A stretch of DNA of 64,000 bases, taken from an uncultured beta proteobacterium. GTDB lineage: Bacteria; Pseudomonadota; Gammaproteobacteria; Burkholderiales; Burkholderiaceae_B. Each line of letters begins with the position of its first letter. Position 1 is the stretch's first letter. The notes under the pieces were generated by a model. That model saw only the letters and a program-made list of their open reading frames with translations. It did no database searches and was not told where the DNA came from. The stretch lies in assembly GCA_903821335.1 (NCBI GenBank), contig CAIJKV010000135.1, positions 1 to 64,000 on the forward strand, written 5' to 3'. This document shows positions 36,612-44,784 of this stretch, one piece after another. The position numbers and the translations under genes were made by a program.

Positions 36612-38110
36612 AAAGCAAGTTTGCCTTCTGCCTGATTGCCCTGGCCTGTGCGGGTTGTTCGCCCATCGGACCGGACTATGAACGCCCGCTGGTGGACATG
36701 CCCGCCAACTGGAAATCACTGCCCAGCGCGAATCCCTCGCTCTGGAAGGAAGCGAAACCCGCCGATGGGCAGCCCAAGCTTGCCTGGTGGACATTCTTTA
36801 ACGACGACACCCTCAACAAGCTTGAGGCAACCTGCCTGGAAAACAACTTCACGTTGCAGACCGCACTGGCGCGCCTGGATCAGGCCGTCGCGCAGAGCGA
36901 TGCTCGCTCAGCGGCACTCCTCCCGACGCTTCAGCTCGGGGTCACCGGATCGCGCTCACTGATCTCTGCCGATCGCCCGCTGACAAACTACGACTCAAAC
37001 AACTTCAGTACCGTCCAGAACGACTTCAGACCGGTCATGGTCATGACCTACGAGGTCGACTGGCTGGGCAAAATTCGCCGCGACGTCGAAGCCGCGCGTG
37101 ACACCGCCGAACAAGCCGCCGCGGACACTGAAAATGTCCGCTTGCTGCTGACCGCGCAGGTCGCCTCGGCTTACTTCCTGCTCAGGCAGTTCGATGAAGA
37201 GATCCGTGTCCTGAAAGTAGTCGTCTCGCTGCAGGAAAAACTGTTGACGATATTCAAGACTCGCTACGACGAAGGCGCGGCCACGCGCACCGAGCTTTCG
37301 CAACAAACGGCACTGACGCAAACCAGCGGTGCACAGCTCGAAATATTGATAGGACAGCGCAATATCCAGGAAAACCAGCTTGCAACGCTGACAGGTACCC
37401 CTGCGGCGACCTTCAGCATCGCCCCTGGCCGACTGCCCGAGACCATGCCGGCCTTCCCGGTCAAGCTACCTTCCGAACTGCTTGAGCGACGTCCGGACAT
37501 AGCCTCGGCCGAACGCGCCATGGCCGCTGCAAACGCGCAGATTGGTGTTGCAAAGGCTGCCTACTATCCTTCGTTGCTGGTGGCCCCCGCGTTTGCCGGC
37601 TACGACTCAGCCTACATGTCGAGCTTGTGGTCACTGCCTTCACTGATCTGGGCGATCGGCGTGACCGCCACGCAGACCATTTTTGATGGTGGACGGATCG
37701 CCGCAAACGTACGCTTCGCGAAAGCCGGCTACACCGGCACGGTGGCCACCTACCGACAGTCCATCCTGGTCGCGATCCAGGAGACCCAGGATGCCATGAG
37801 TACCGTGCAGCAACTAGACCGGGCCCGTACAAAGCAGGACGAGGCCGTGACTAACCTGAACCACGCGCTACAAACAAGTTACGTGCGCTATCGCGAGGGC
37901 CTGGACAATGCGCTGGCGCTCACGCTGATTCAACAAAACCAGCTGACGGCATTACGCACCAAATGGCAGATCCGTGGCGGGCAATTCTTGGCCAACGTGT
38001 CGCTGGTCAAAGCACTCGGCGGCGGTTGGGAGGGGCTGAACGTGCCTGCACCGACGACACCGCCGACTGCGGCAGACGTTGACAGTTTGGCAGTCAAGGC
38101 CGGCGGTTAG
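36608..38110 (+). CDS. Outer-membrane factor lipoprotein, NodT/OprM family
   Basis: A 500-residue TolC-like channel. A lipoprotein signal ends at C17 (LIALACAGC), followed by the NodT-family start PIGPDYERP and LAWWTFFNDDTLNKL. Two long helical repeats follow, and the family motif ELLERRPDIASAERAMAAAN appears in the second half. It would form the outer-membrane exit duct of the efflux complex. It overlaps the adaptor gene by 4 bases and is the last gene of the operon. Confidence 0.95.
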   Translation: MKSKFAFCLIALACAGCSPIGPDYERPLVDMPANWKSLPSANPSLWKEAKPADGQPKLAWWTFFNDDTLNKLEATCLENNFTLQTALARLDQAVAQSDARSAALLPTLQLGVTGSRSLISADRPLTNYDSNNFSTVQNDFRPVMVMTYEVDWLGKIRRDVEAARDTAEQAAADTENVRLLLTAQVASAYFLLRQFDEEIRVLKVVVSLQEKLLTIFKTRYDEGAATRTELSQQTALTQTSGAQLEILIGQRNIQENQLATLTGTPAATFSIAPGRLPETMPAFPVKLPSELLERRPDIASAERAMAAANAQIGVAKAAYYPSLLVAPAFAGYDSAYMSSLWSLPSLIWAIGVTATQTIFDGGRIAANVRFAKAGYTGTVATYRQSILVAIQETQDAMSTVQQLDRARTKQDEAVTNLNHALQTSYVRYREGLDNALALTLIQQNQLTALRTKWQIRGGQFLANVSLVKALGGGWEGLNVPAPTTPPTAADVDSLAVKAGG

Positions 38111-38145
38111 GCATGGCCTGGACGGGCCGCCGAAGGTTGCCTGGT

Positions 38146-39375
38146 CTAGCTGAGTTCCTTGTGCAAGTCACGCAGATGCAGGCGGCGCAATGTGGGAGCG
38201 GCGACAAAACAGACCGCCGTCACCAGCAACGTCATGACGCCCCCGAAAACAATCGATGCGCTCAAGCCCAGCACAGTCGCGGCGATGCCCGATTCAAGCG
38301 CGCCGATCTCGTTAGACGAGCCGATAAATATCCCGTTGATCGCGGCAACGCGCCCACGCATCTGATCAGGCGTCGTGAGTTGCAGAATGGTTGACCGCAA
38401 CACTACCGACACCCCGTCGAACACACCAGACAGCATCAGACAAAACGCAGCGGTCCAGAAACTTGTCGACAGACCAAACCCGATGACGGTCAGCCCAAAA
38501 CCGCCTACCGCTGCCATGAGATATTTGCCGGCATCGTCGTCAACCGGACGTCGGGCAAGCCACACGCCAACGACAGTCGCACCCAGTGCGGGAGCCGCCC
38601 TTAACCAGCCCAGATTTTCCGGATTTCCATTGAGAATTTCCTCAATGAAGGCTGGCAACATCGACACCGCCCCACCGAACAGGACAGCAAACATGTCCAG
38701 CGCCAGCGCGGCGAGAATGATCTGTTTGCTCATCACAAAGCGCAGACCTTCGACGATACTCGTCCACACCGAGGCGTCAGTCTGCGGCCGGGGCTCTTCG
38801 TTATATTTCAGCAACACCAGGCCAAGCATGCCAGTCATGGCGAACATGCCGGACGCGACATAGGCGCACGTCAGCCCCTTCCAGGCAATCAACAGTCCAC
38901 CCAACGCGGGACCGGAAACCTGCGCAATCTGCATAACGACCGTGCCGACAGCCGAACCCCTGGCGAAGTCCTCGCGTGCCAGCACCTGCGCAAACAGGAC
39001 TTGGTAGGTTGGCCGAATCAGGGCGCGTGCCAGCCCCGCTAAACCCATTCCCACATAAATCAACCAGTCCGAGCGAGCACCCGACCTGGAGAAAAGCCCG
39101 AGTGCCACAGCCACCATCAGTGCCGCGATGACCGCATGGATCGCGCAACCAAGCATGGCGATTTTCTTTTTCGAGAGGACGTCTACAGCATGCCCTGCGA
39201 ACAGCGCCGCGCAAAAATAGGGGACCACTTCAGCCAGTCCGATTAGTCCCAGTGACATGACATCCCGTGTCTCGTCATAGATGTGCCAGCCAACCGTCAC
39301 GGCAAGAATCTGGTAGCTCAGCGTCACGCTGGCTCGATAGAGCATCAGCTCGGTGAATGATCGCGAAATCAGCAT
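38146..39375 (-). CDS. MFS transporter (MFS_3/enterobactin-exporter-like)
   Basis: A 409-residue inner-membrane carrier with about twelve helices. It begins FTELMLYRASVTLSYQILAV and has LIGLAEVVPYFCAALFAGHA, AGLARALIRPTYQVLFAQVL and TPDQMRGRVAAINGIFIGSS, all typical of MFS_3 exporters related to EntS. The frame extends to a TTG at 39423; I prefer the ATG at 39375, though neither has a strong ribosome-binding site. It converges with the efflux operon. Substrate unknown. Confidence 0.88.
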   Translation of the reverse strand: MLISRSFTELMLYRASVTLSYQILAVTVGWHIYDETRDVMSLGLIGLAEVVPYFCAALFAGHAVDVLSKKKIAMLGCAIHAVIAALMVAVALGLFSRSGARSDWLIYVGMGLAGLARALIRPTYQVLFAQVLAREDFARGSAVGTVVMQIAQVSGPALGGLLIAWKGLTCAYVASGMFAMTGMLGLVLLKYNEEPRPQTDASVWTSIVEGLRFVMSKQIILAALALDMFAVLFGGAVSMLPAFIEEILNGNPENLGWLRAAPALGATVVGVWLARRPVDDDAGKYLMAAVGGFGLTVIGFGLSTSFWTAAFCLMLSGVFDGVSVVLRSTILQLTTPDQMRGRVAAINGIFIGSSNEIGALESGIAATVLGLSASIVFGGVMTLLVTAVCFVAAPTLRRLHLRDLHKELS

Positions 39376-39518
39376 GGGATGATGGGAAGTCCGGAGGCAG
39401 GCTTGAGAATAGCCCGGAAACAACTGCGCGCCGCCACCATTGATTTTGCCAACCCAGTATTGCTGACCGAACAGCGTTATCTGGCGGGACCGCGTAGCGA
39501 CATGCTTGTCGCCTGCCG

Positions 39519-40556
39519 CTAGCGCACGCGTTCGCTGAATCGGCTCTCGAGAATCAGGCGTCCGTCGGCACCCGCCATGACCATGACGATGTCGCCGGCT
39601 TTCAGGATGTAGGTTTCCGCCGGATTGAACTGCCAGTCACTACCCGGGCCACGCACTGCAATCATGATAAAACCTTCGCCTCGCATTCCGATTTCACCGA
39701 TTGTGGTCGGCTTGAAATTCGAGGGTACAACGACCTGCTCGATCCTCCAGTCGCCGTCGGTGCGCAGCATTTCGTCCATGAAGGACGCGACATGCGGGCG
39801 GATCATCGCGGACGCGATGCGCATGGCGCCCGTAAAGTCTGGCGACACGATCGCATCTGCACCTGCTTTTTTCATTTTCTCGATATTGCGAACTTCGTGG
39901 CAACGAGCCACCACCCGCATTTCCGGACGAAGCTGCTTGGCAGTGAGGACAATCATCAGGTTGCGGGAGTCATCACCCGTCACGGCAAACAGGCCGGTGG
40001 CGTGGTCGAACCCAGCCGTGCGCAGCACATCGTCGTCACCCGCGTCACCATGTAGATAGAGTAAATCAGGACTCTTCTCTTTGTATTCTTCAAGAGGCAC
40101 GGTGTTTTCGTCGATGGCGACAAAGGCATGGCCAGTAATTTCCATTTCATGTGCGACGTTACGACCCACTCTGCCCAGACCGCACAGGATGTAATGCCCC
40201 TTGAGCTTGGCTAAGGACTTTTCCATGCGTTTCCTTTTTAACGTTCCGTTGAGATCTGATTCAAGGACAATGACCGTCACGATCGAAAACAGCAACGACA
40301 AGGTTCCCGTTCCGGTCATGGCCAGGAAAACAGTCAGCACGCGTCCGGGCTGATTGCCTGACATATCGATGATTTCACCAAACCCGATCGTCGAAATGGT
40401 GACGAAGGTCATGTAAAAACAGTCAAACCAGCTGTAGCGCCCGTCAGTCAGGTAGTCGTAGCCCAGCGTACCGAAGATGTGCACGACGACCAGCAAACAA
40501 AGAACGAGATACAGCAAGCCTCGCAGGTGAGAAATTTCGTTACGACTTTTTGACAT
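39519..40556 (-). CDS. Potassium channel family protein with RCK (TrkA-N) domain
   Basis: A 345-residue two-helix K+ channel. The first helix is LLYLVLCLLVVVHIFGTLGY; the pore helix and filter read TFVTISTIGFGEI, with FGE in place of the usual YGD or FGD; the second helix follows. The cytoplasmic RCK domain starts with HYILCGLGRVGRNVAHEME (Rossmann motif GLGRVG) and ends in a TrkA-C-like subdomain. It probably passes K+ or a related cation under ligand control. Its start lies one base after the stop of the DUF3124 gene, so it belongs to the amidohydrolase-DUF3124-channel operon. Confidence 0.9.
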   Translation of the reverse strand: MSKSRNEISHLRGLLYLVLCLLVVVHIFGTLGYDYLTDGRYSWFDCFYMTFVTISTIGFGEIIDMSGNQPGRVLTVFLAMTGTGTLSLLFSIVTVIVLESDLNGTLKRKRMEKSLAKLKGHYILCGLGRVGRNVAHEMEITGHAFVAIDENTVPLEEYKEKSPDLLYLHGDAGDDDVLRTAGFDHATGLFAVTGDDSRNLMIVLTAKQLRPEMRVVARCHEVRNIEKMKKAGADAIVSPDFTGAMRIASAMIRPHVASFMDEMLRTDGDWRIEQVVVPSNFKPTTIGEIGMRGEGFIMIAVRGPGSDWQFNPAETYILKAGDIVMVMAGADGRLILESRFSERVR

Positions 40557-40557
40557 A

Positions 40558-41073
40558 TCAACGTGCCGGGACCGGCAAGGCCTGGGTCGTAAACACCACG
40601 GCTTTGCCGGAATCCAGGTTGGCGTGCAAGGCCTCGACCAGTGGCGGATTAACCGGATCGGTGGCTTCCCAGCGAATCAGGAAATTGGCACCCGCGCCAC
40701 CAGAGTCATCATGCAACTCGACAAACAGGTCCTTGGTCCCCAAGGGCGGCAACTCAACCGGGGCGGTGATGTATTCACGCAGGAACTGGCCCTGGGACTG
40801 AAAATAGCGGGCTGAAACCAGACGCATTGCATTCTTGGGATCCGTGTTGCGGATGCTGACCATGGCCGAGAGCAATATCCGCGACGGTTTCCCCGAGCGA
40901 CTCAGGTTGCCGTAGAGCATATTTGAATAGATGGGCAAATAGAGTTCCTGGCCCAGCGATTGCGGTCGAGCGTCCTGGCAGAACGCGGCGGCATTCGCCA
41001 TCAACAAGATGGTTAACAACATGACGCGTTTCACGATTCGATTCTGCCTGTTCCGACCAGTACACCTGGACAT
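40558..41073 (-). CDS. DUF3124 domain protein, probably exported
   Basis: A protein of up to 171 residues matching the uncharacterised DUF3124 family: LYLPIYSNMLYGNLSRSGKP, SIRNTDPKNAMRLVSARYF and VELPPLGTKDLFVELHDDSG. A signal-like helix (VMLLTILLMANAAAFC) lies near the N-terminus. The start is uncertain: ATG at 41073, GTG at 41034 or ATG at 41022; the later ones give a more usual signal peptide. It lies between a YtcJ-type amidohydrolase and a K+ channel with gaps of five bases and one base. Function unknown. Confidence 0.8.
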   Translation of the reverse strand: MSRCTGRNRQNRIVKRVMLLTILLMANAAAFCQDARPQSLGQELYLPIYSNMLYGNLSRSGKPSRILLSAMVSIRNTDPKNAMRLVSARYFQSQGQFLREYITAPVELPPLGTKDLFVELHDDSGGAGANFLIRWEATDPVNPPLVEALHANLDSGKAVVFTTQALPVPAR

Positions 41074-41078
41074 TGTAA

Positions 41079-42857
41079 TCAGCGACGTGCCTGCGCGACC
41101 CGCCCTTCAAATACGGTGCCCCAGATCTTGATCTGGCGCAGTCCCGCGGCACCCACCTGATAGGGGTCCTGCTCAAGCACCGTGAAGTCTGCCGTCTTGC
41201 CAGCCTCGATGCTGCCCAGGCGATCTTCAAGCTGCAGAATGTAGGCCGCGTCAATTGTGATTGCCCGCATGGCCTGGTCAAGCGTCAGGCGTTCTTGTGG
41301 GCCGAACACCTTGCCAGACTGCGTCTGGCGGGTCATCGCCGCCCAGGCTAGCAAGAGTGGTGCCGCCGGCGCCATTGAGAAGTCCGAATGCAGCGCCACC
41401 GGCACGCCACGACGCACCAACCCTCCGAGCGGCGCAATGCGTGCGGCACGGTCAGCACCCAGGCCGACCTCTGCATATTTATCGCCGAGGTCATAGAGGT
41501 AGTAAGGATTAGCCGACACCAACGCGCCGAGCGTCGCGATCCGATGACTGATCTCGTCGGTCGCGTAGCCATAATGTTCAATCGTGAAACGGTGGTCAAT
41601 CCGTGGCGTCTCGCGTTCAAGTTTCTCGAGGACGTCAAGCACCATCTTCGCGCCCCCATCACCATTGGTGTGGGCGTGAATCCGATAGCCTGCATTCCAG
41701 TAGCGACGCGCCATCGCTTCGAAGGGAGCGGGTTGCGTGAGCCACTCCCCCTGATGGCCATCAATGTAGCCCGGTGGCAGCATTTGCATGGCCTGCGAGA
41801 ACATCGCACCGTCAGCGAAGAGCTTGACCGCCCCGTTGGTAAAGAGACGGGGCGTATTCATTTTGTCGAGTTCACCCACGAAGGCAAAGGCCGCATCGTC
41901 ACCTTTCAGCGAGATCGCAAGGGTACCCACGTCCGGCGTCAACCGCACACGGATTGGCGAGTCGTCACGACCAAAGCTGCGCGTCAGCGCGCCAAGTTCC
42001 AACGCCCAGTCGATCGAACCGTCTGCCATGTCGGCCACAGTCGTGATGCCGTTGTAGTTCAGGTAGTCGCGCGCGCGGGCGTAGCCCGCGTCCACACGCG
42101 CGGGTGCCAGCATGTAGTCCGCCAGGTACGGCACCGCGACCTTGAAAAACCCATCTTCCCAGAAATGTCCTTTCTGCCAGTCGATCTGCGGATTGCCACG
42201 GGTTTTTTCCTCGGTCAGACCTTTCGCTTCAAGGTACTTCAGCATGGCGGTATTGAAATACGCCTCATGATCCGAGCGATGCCAGACCAATATCGGATAG
42301 GTGTCAGACACTGTGTCCAGAATCGCGCGGGACATCTCGCCGTGAAACAACTGACTGTAGCCCCAGGTCAGGAACATCGGCTCGCTCTTGGGCGCCGCCT
42401 CGAAGGCAGCCTTCAGGGCACGCATGTACGCGTCATGCCCAACAGTCGCCGGCGTTTTTTCGCCCATGATGTCCCAGGGTTCGGGCGTGATCCATTTCGC
42501 CCCAAAGCCCAGGGCGCCAAGCATCGGGTGCATGTGCGGTTCAATAAAGCCTGGCATCAGCACCTTATCGCTGAACTGCCGATTGACCGTGTAGGGTCCG
42601 GACTTGAGCCAGGGAGCGAGATCCTCAAGCGAACCGACGCCAACAATCCGGCCGTCGCGCACCGCCACCGCGGTCGCCTGCGGACGGGTCGGATCCATGG
42701 TGATAATTTTCCTGGCAACAAAAACCGTGATCTCGCCCGGATTGCCAGAGGCGGGCTTGAGCGTTCCACCCTGAGCGAGTACCGGCATTACAGGCAGCAA
42801 TGAGATCGTCAGCGCCACCGCGGCCGTCACGACGAGCCCTATGATATTTATCTTCAT
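41079..42857 (-). CDS. YtcJ-like amidohydrolase, exported
   Basis: A 592-residue metal-dependent hydrolase of the amidohydrolase_3 (YtcJ) class. A signal peptide is visible (LTISLLPVMPVLA). Then come ITVFVARKIITMDPTRPQAT, the metal site VLMPGFIEPHMHPML, the HTNGDGGAKMVLDVLE histidine block, FTIEHYGYATDEI and PVALHSDFSMAPAAPLLLAW. YtcJ proteins hydrolyse cyclic amides or related bonds, mostly with unknown substrates. It is the first gene of a three-gene unit with the DUF3124 protein and the K+ channel, an odd combination. Confidence 0.9.
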   Translation of the reverse strand: MKINIIGLVVTAAVALTISLLPVMPVLAQGGTLKPASGNPGEITVFVARKIITMDPTRPQATAVAVRDGRIVGVGSLEDLAPWLKSGPYTVNRQFSDKVLMPGFIEPHMHPMLGALGFGAKWITPEPWDIMGEKTPATVGHDAYMRALKAAFEAAPKSEPMFLTWGYSQLFHGEMSRAILDTVSDTYPILVWHRSDHEAYFNTAMLKYLEAKGLTEEKTRGNPQIDWQKGHFWEDGFFKVAVPYLADYMLAPARVDAGYARARDYLNYNGITTVADMADGSIDWALELGALTRSFGRDDSPIRVRLTPDVGTLAISLKGDDAAFAFVGELDKMNTPRLFTNGAVKLFADGAMFSQAMQMLPPGYIDGHQGEWLTQPAPFEAMARRYWNAGYRIHAHTNGDGGAKMVLDVLEKLERETPRIDHRFTIEHYGYATDEISHRIATLGALVSANPYYLYDLGDKYAEVGLGADRAARIAPLGGLVRRGVPVALHSDFSMAPAAPLLLAWAAMTRQTQSGKVFGPQERLTLDQAMRAITIDAAYILQLEDRLGSIEAGKTADFTVLEQDPYQVGAAGLRQIKIWGTVFEGRVAQARR

Positions 42858-42986
42858 CCGACACCCCGCCCGACCGCGTCAAAAGAAAGTGCGGCCTTCA
42901 CAGGCCAAGAATAGGACCTCCGGGACAAACCCGGGCTGATCTACATCAACGCCCTCACTGTGCGGCCACGAACCCGCTATCCGGCG

Positions 42987-43994
42987 TCAGGACAGCTTGA
43001 CGAGTTGCTTGCCGAAATTCTTGCCCTTGAGCATGCCGACAAACGCTTCAGGCGCCTTTTCCAGGCCTTGCGCAATCGATTCACGAAACGTCAGCTTGCC
43101 AGACTCAATCAGGTCATGGAGGTTCTTCCTGATGCCCGGCCAGGTTTCAAGTTTGTCCGAAACAATGAAGCCCTGCAATTTGATCCGGTTCACAAGAATC
43201 GAGCGGATCGTCCGGTAGGCATGGGGTTCACGATTAAACTCAGAAACCAGGCCGCACAACGCGATTCGCGAGAAAGGCTTCATCAGCGTCAGCAGGTTTT
43301 CGAAAATTTCGCCGCCTACATTTTCAAACAAACAATCGATACCCTCGGGAATGTGCGCCTTGAGGTCAGCCGCGAAGGTGCTCGAGCGATGGTCAACACA
43401 CGCATCAAAACCCAGGACGTCAACAACATAACGACATTTTTCCTCGCCCCCGGCAATACCGACCACGTGGCATCCCAGGTTCTTGGCTAACTGCCCGACG
43501 ACGGAACCCACGGCGCCGGAGGCCGCATCCACCACAACAGTCTCACCCGGGCTTGGCGCGCAAATATTGATCAGCCCCGTCCATGCGGTAATGCCTGGCA
43601 TCCCCAGTACCCCGAGATAAGCCGACGCGGGCACCAGCGTCGTGTCAATGCTCAGCAACTGGTTAGCGTTGGCAACACCGTACAACTGCCAGCCCGTCGC
43701 GCCCAGCACGACATCGCCGACACGAAATTTTTCCGACCTTGATTCAATCACGACCCCCACCGTGGCGCCGACCATCACCTCGCCGATATTGACACTTTGT
43801 GCATACGACTTGGCCTCTGAAATCCGGCCGCGCATGTAGGGATCGAGCGACAGCCACTGATTGCGGATCAGAACCTGGTCGGGCCCCGGGTTGGGAATAT
43901 CAGCCTCGATCAGCTTGAAATTGTCCGGGGTCACCCACCCGGTCGGTCGGCTGACAAGGATGATCTGCTGATTGTTGATTGGCTGGCTTTGCAT
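42987..43994 (-). CDS. MDR-type NADP-dependent oxidoreductase (CurA/PTGR-like)
   Basis: A 335-residue medium-chain reductase without zinc-binding cysteines. Typical pieces are the start of the fold, QWLSLDPYMRGRISE, the substrate-loop GMPGITAWTGLINI, and the nucleotide site VVVDAASGAVGSVVGQLAKN with GIAGGEEKC. These enzymes reduce the C=C bond of enones, aldehydes or curcumin-like compounds with NADPH. It is a single gene, with about 130 bases to the amidohydrolase start. Confidence 0.92.
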   Translation of the reverse strand: MQSQPINNQQIILVSRPTGWVTPDNFKLIEADIPNPGPDQVLIRNQWLSLDPYMRGRISEAKSYAQSVNIGEVMVGATVGVVIESRSEKFRVGDVVLGATGWQLYGVANANQLLSIDTTLVPASAYLGVLGMPGITAWTGLINICAPSPGETVVVDAASGAVGSVVGQLAKNLGCHVVGIAGGEEKCRYVVDVLGFDACVDHRSSTFAADLKAHIPEGIDCLFENVGGEIFENLLTLMKPFSRIALCGLVSEFNREPHAYRTIRSILVNRIKLQGFIVSDKLETWPGIRKNLHDLIESGKLTFRESIAQGLEKAPEAFVGMLKGKNFGKQLVKLS

Positions 43995-44081
43995 AATGGG
44001 CGGACCTGATCTGGTTTGTAGAATAGTTGAGTACCGTTGCCAAACATAACATCACCCGCGGGCATTGCATGTCAAGGCCAG

Positions 44082-44774
44082 TCAGGACTTGCTCTGTGAG
44101 AACATTCTCTTGATGCGCAGGGCATAGGCAGACCGAATATGGACGCGCGCATGCAACTCGGCCGCATCGCCGTCCCGCTTTTCCAGAGAATCAACGATAC
44201 GCGCATGGTCGGTAATGTTTTCCCGAGCGCGCTGGGGATCCACCAGGTTGGACTGACCCAGCAACCCGAGGGCGTCCTGAAGCGGTTCAAGCATGCGCAA
44301 CAAATACCGGTTATGCGCGCAAAGGCAAAGGGCTTCATGAAACTGGCGGTTCTTTTCTGTCAGTGCCGACTCGACGCCCGCTTCGACCAGGCCTGCGTAT
44401 TCTTCGTGCAACGCACGCAACAAGGCGATCTCGGCATCATCCGCGCTGCGGGCCGCAAGGCGCGCGGCGGCCCCCTCCAGCGCTTCACGCATCGCATACA
44501 ACTCTGCGACCATCGCATGATCAAACTCAACAATGGTGAAGCCACGCTGCGCGTGTTCAGCAGCCAACCCTTGCGCCTGCAGGCGCGACAAGGCCTCGCG
44601 GATCGGCGTGCGCGACAAACCCAGTGATTCAGCGAGATCGTTTTCACGCAACCGGTCACCCGAGCGAAACTGCCGCTGACGGATTGCACGCCGGATCGCC
44701 TGATAGGCCTGATCAGCCAGAGATACACGCTTACCGGGGACGCTATCGGTCGTGTTGGTTTTTGCTGAACACAT
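44082..44774 (-). CDS. GntR-family transcriptional regulator (FCD/FadR subfamily)
   Basis: A 230-residue regulator. An N-terminal winged helix-turn-helix (about 20-80) contains GDRLRENDLAESLGLSRTPI and REALSRLQAQGLAAEHAQRG. A C-terminal all-helical FCD ligand domain (about 90-220) contains the usual Asp/His metal-type positions (NRQFHEAL and ENITDHARIV). The start is the ATG 44772-44774 with AGGTG upstream; the frame runs to 45140 but that part overlaps the flavoprotein gene. It is the last gene of the six-gene operon and probably senses its substrate and controls the palindrome at 51687. Confidence 0.92.
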   Translation of the reverse strand: MCSAKTNTTDSVPGKRVSLADQAYQAIRRAIRQRQFRSGDRLRENDLAESLGLSRTPIREALSRLQAQGLAAEHAQRGFTIVEFDHAMVAELYAMREALEGAAARLAARSADDAEIALLRALHEEYAGLVEAGVESALTEKNRQFHEALCLCAHNRYLLRMLEPLQDALGLLGQSNLVDPQRARENITDHARIVDSLEKRDGDAAELHARVHIRSAYALRIKRMFSQSKS

Positions 44775-44784
44775 GTCTGCGCAC

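Noticed and set aside
41388-42803. 471-codon open frame on the plus strand
   Set aside because: It is antisense to the YtcJ-like amidohydrolase, whose metal-binding motifs are clear; the plus translation is rich in H and R with no recognisable fold.
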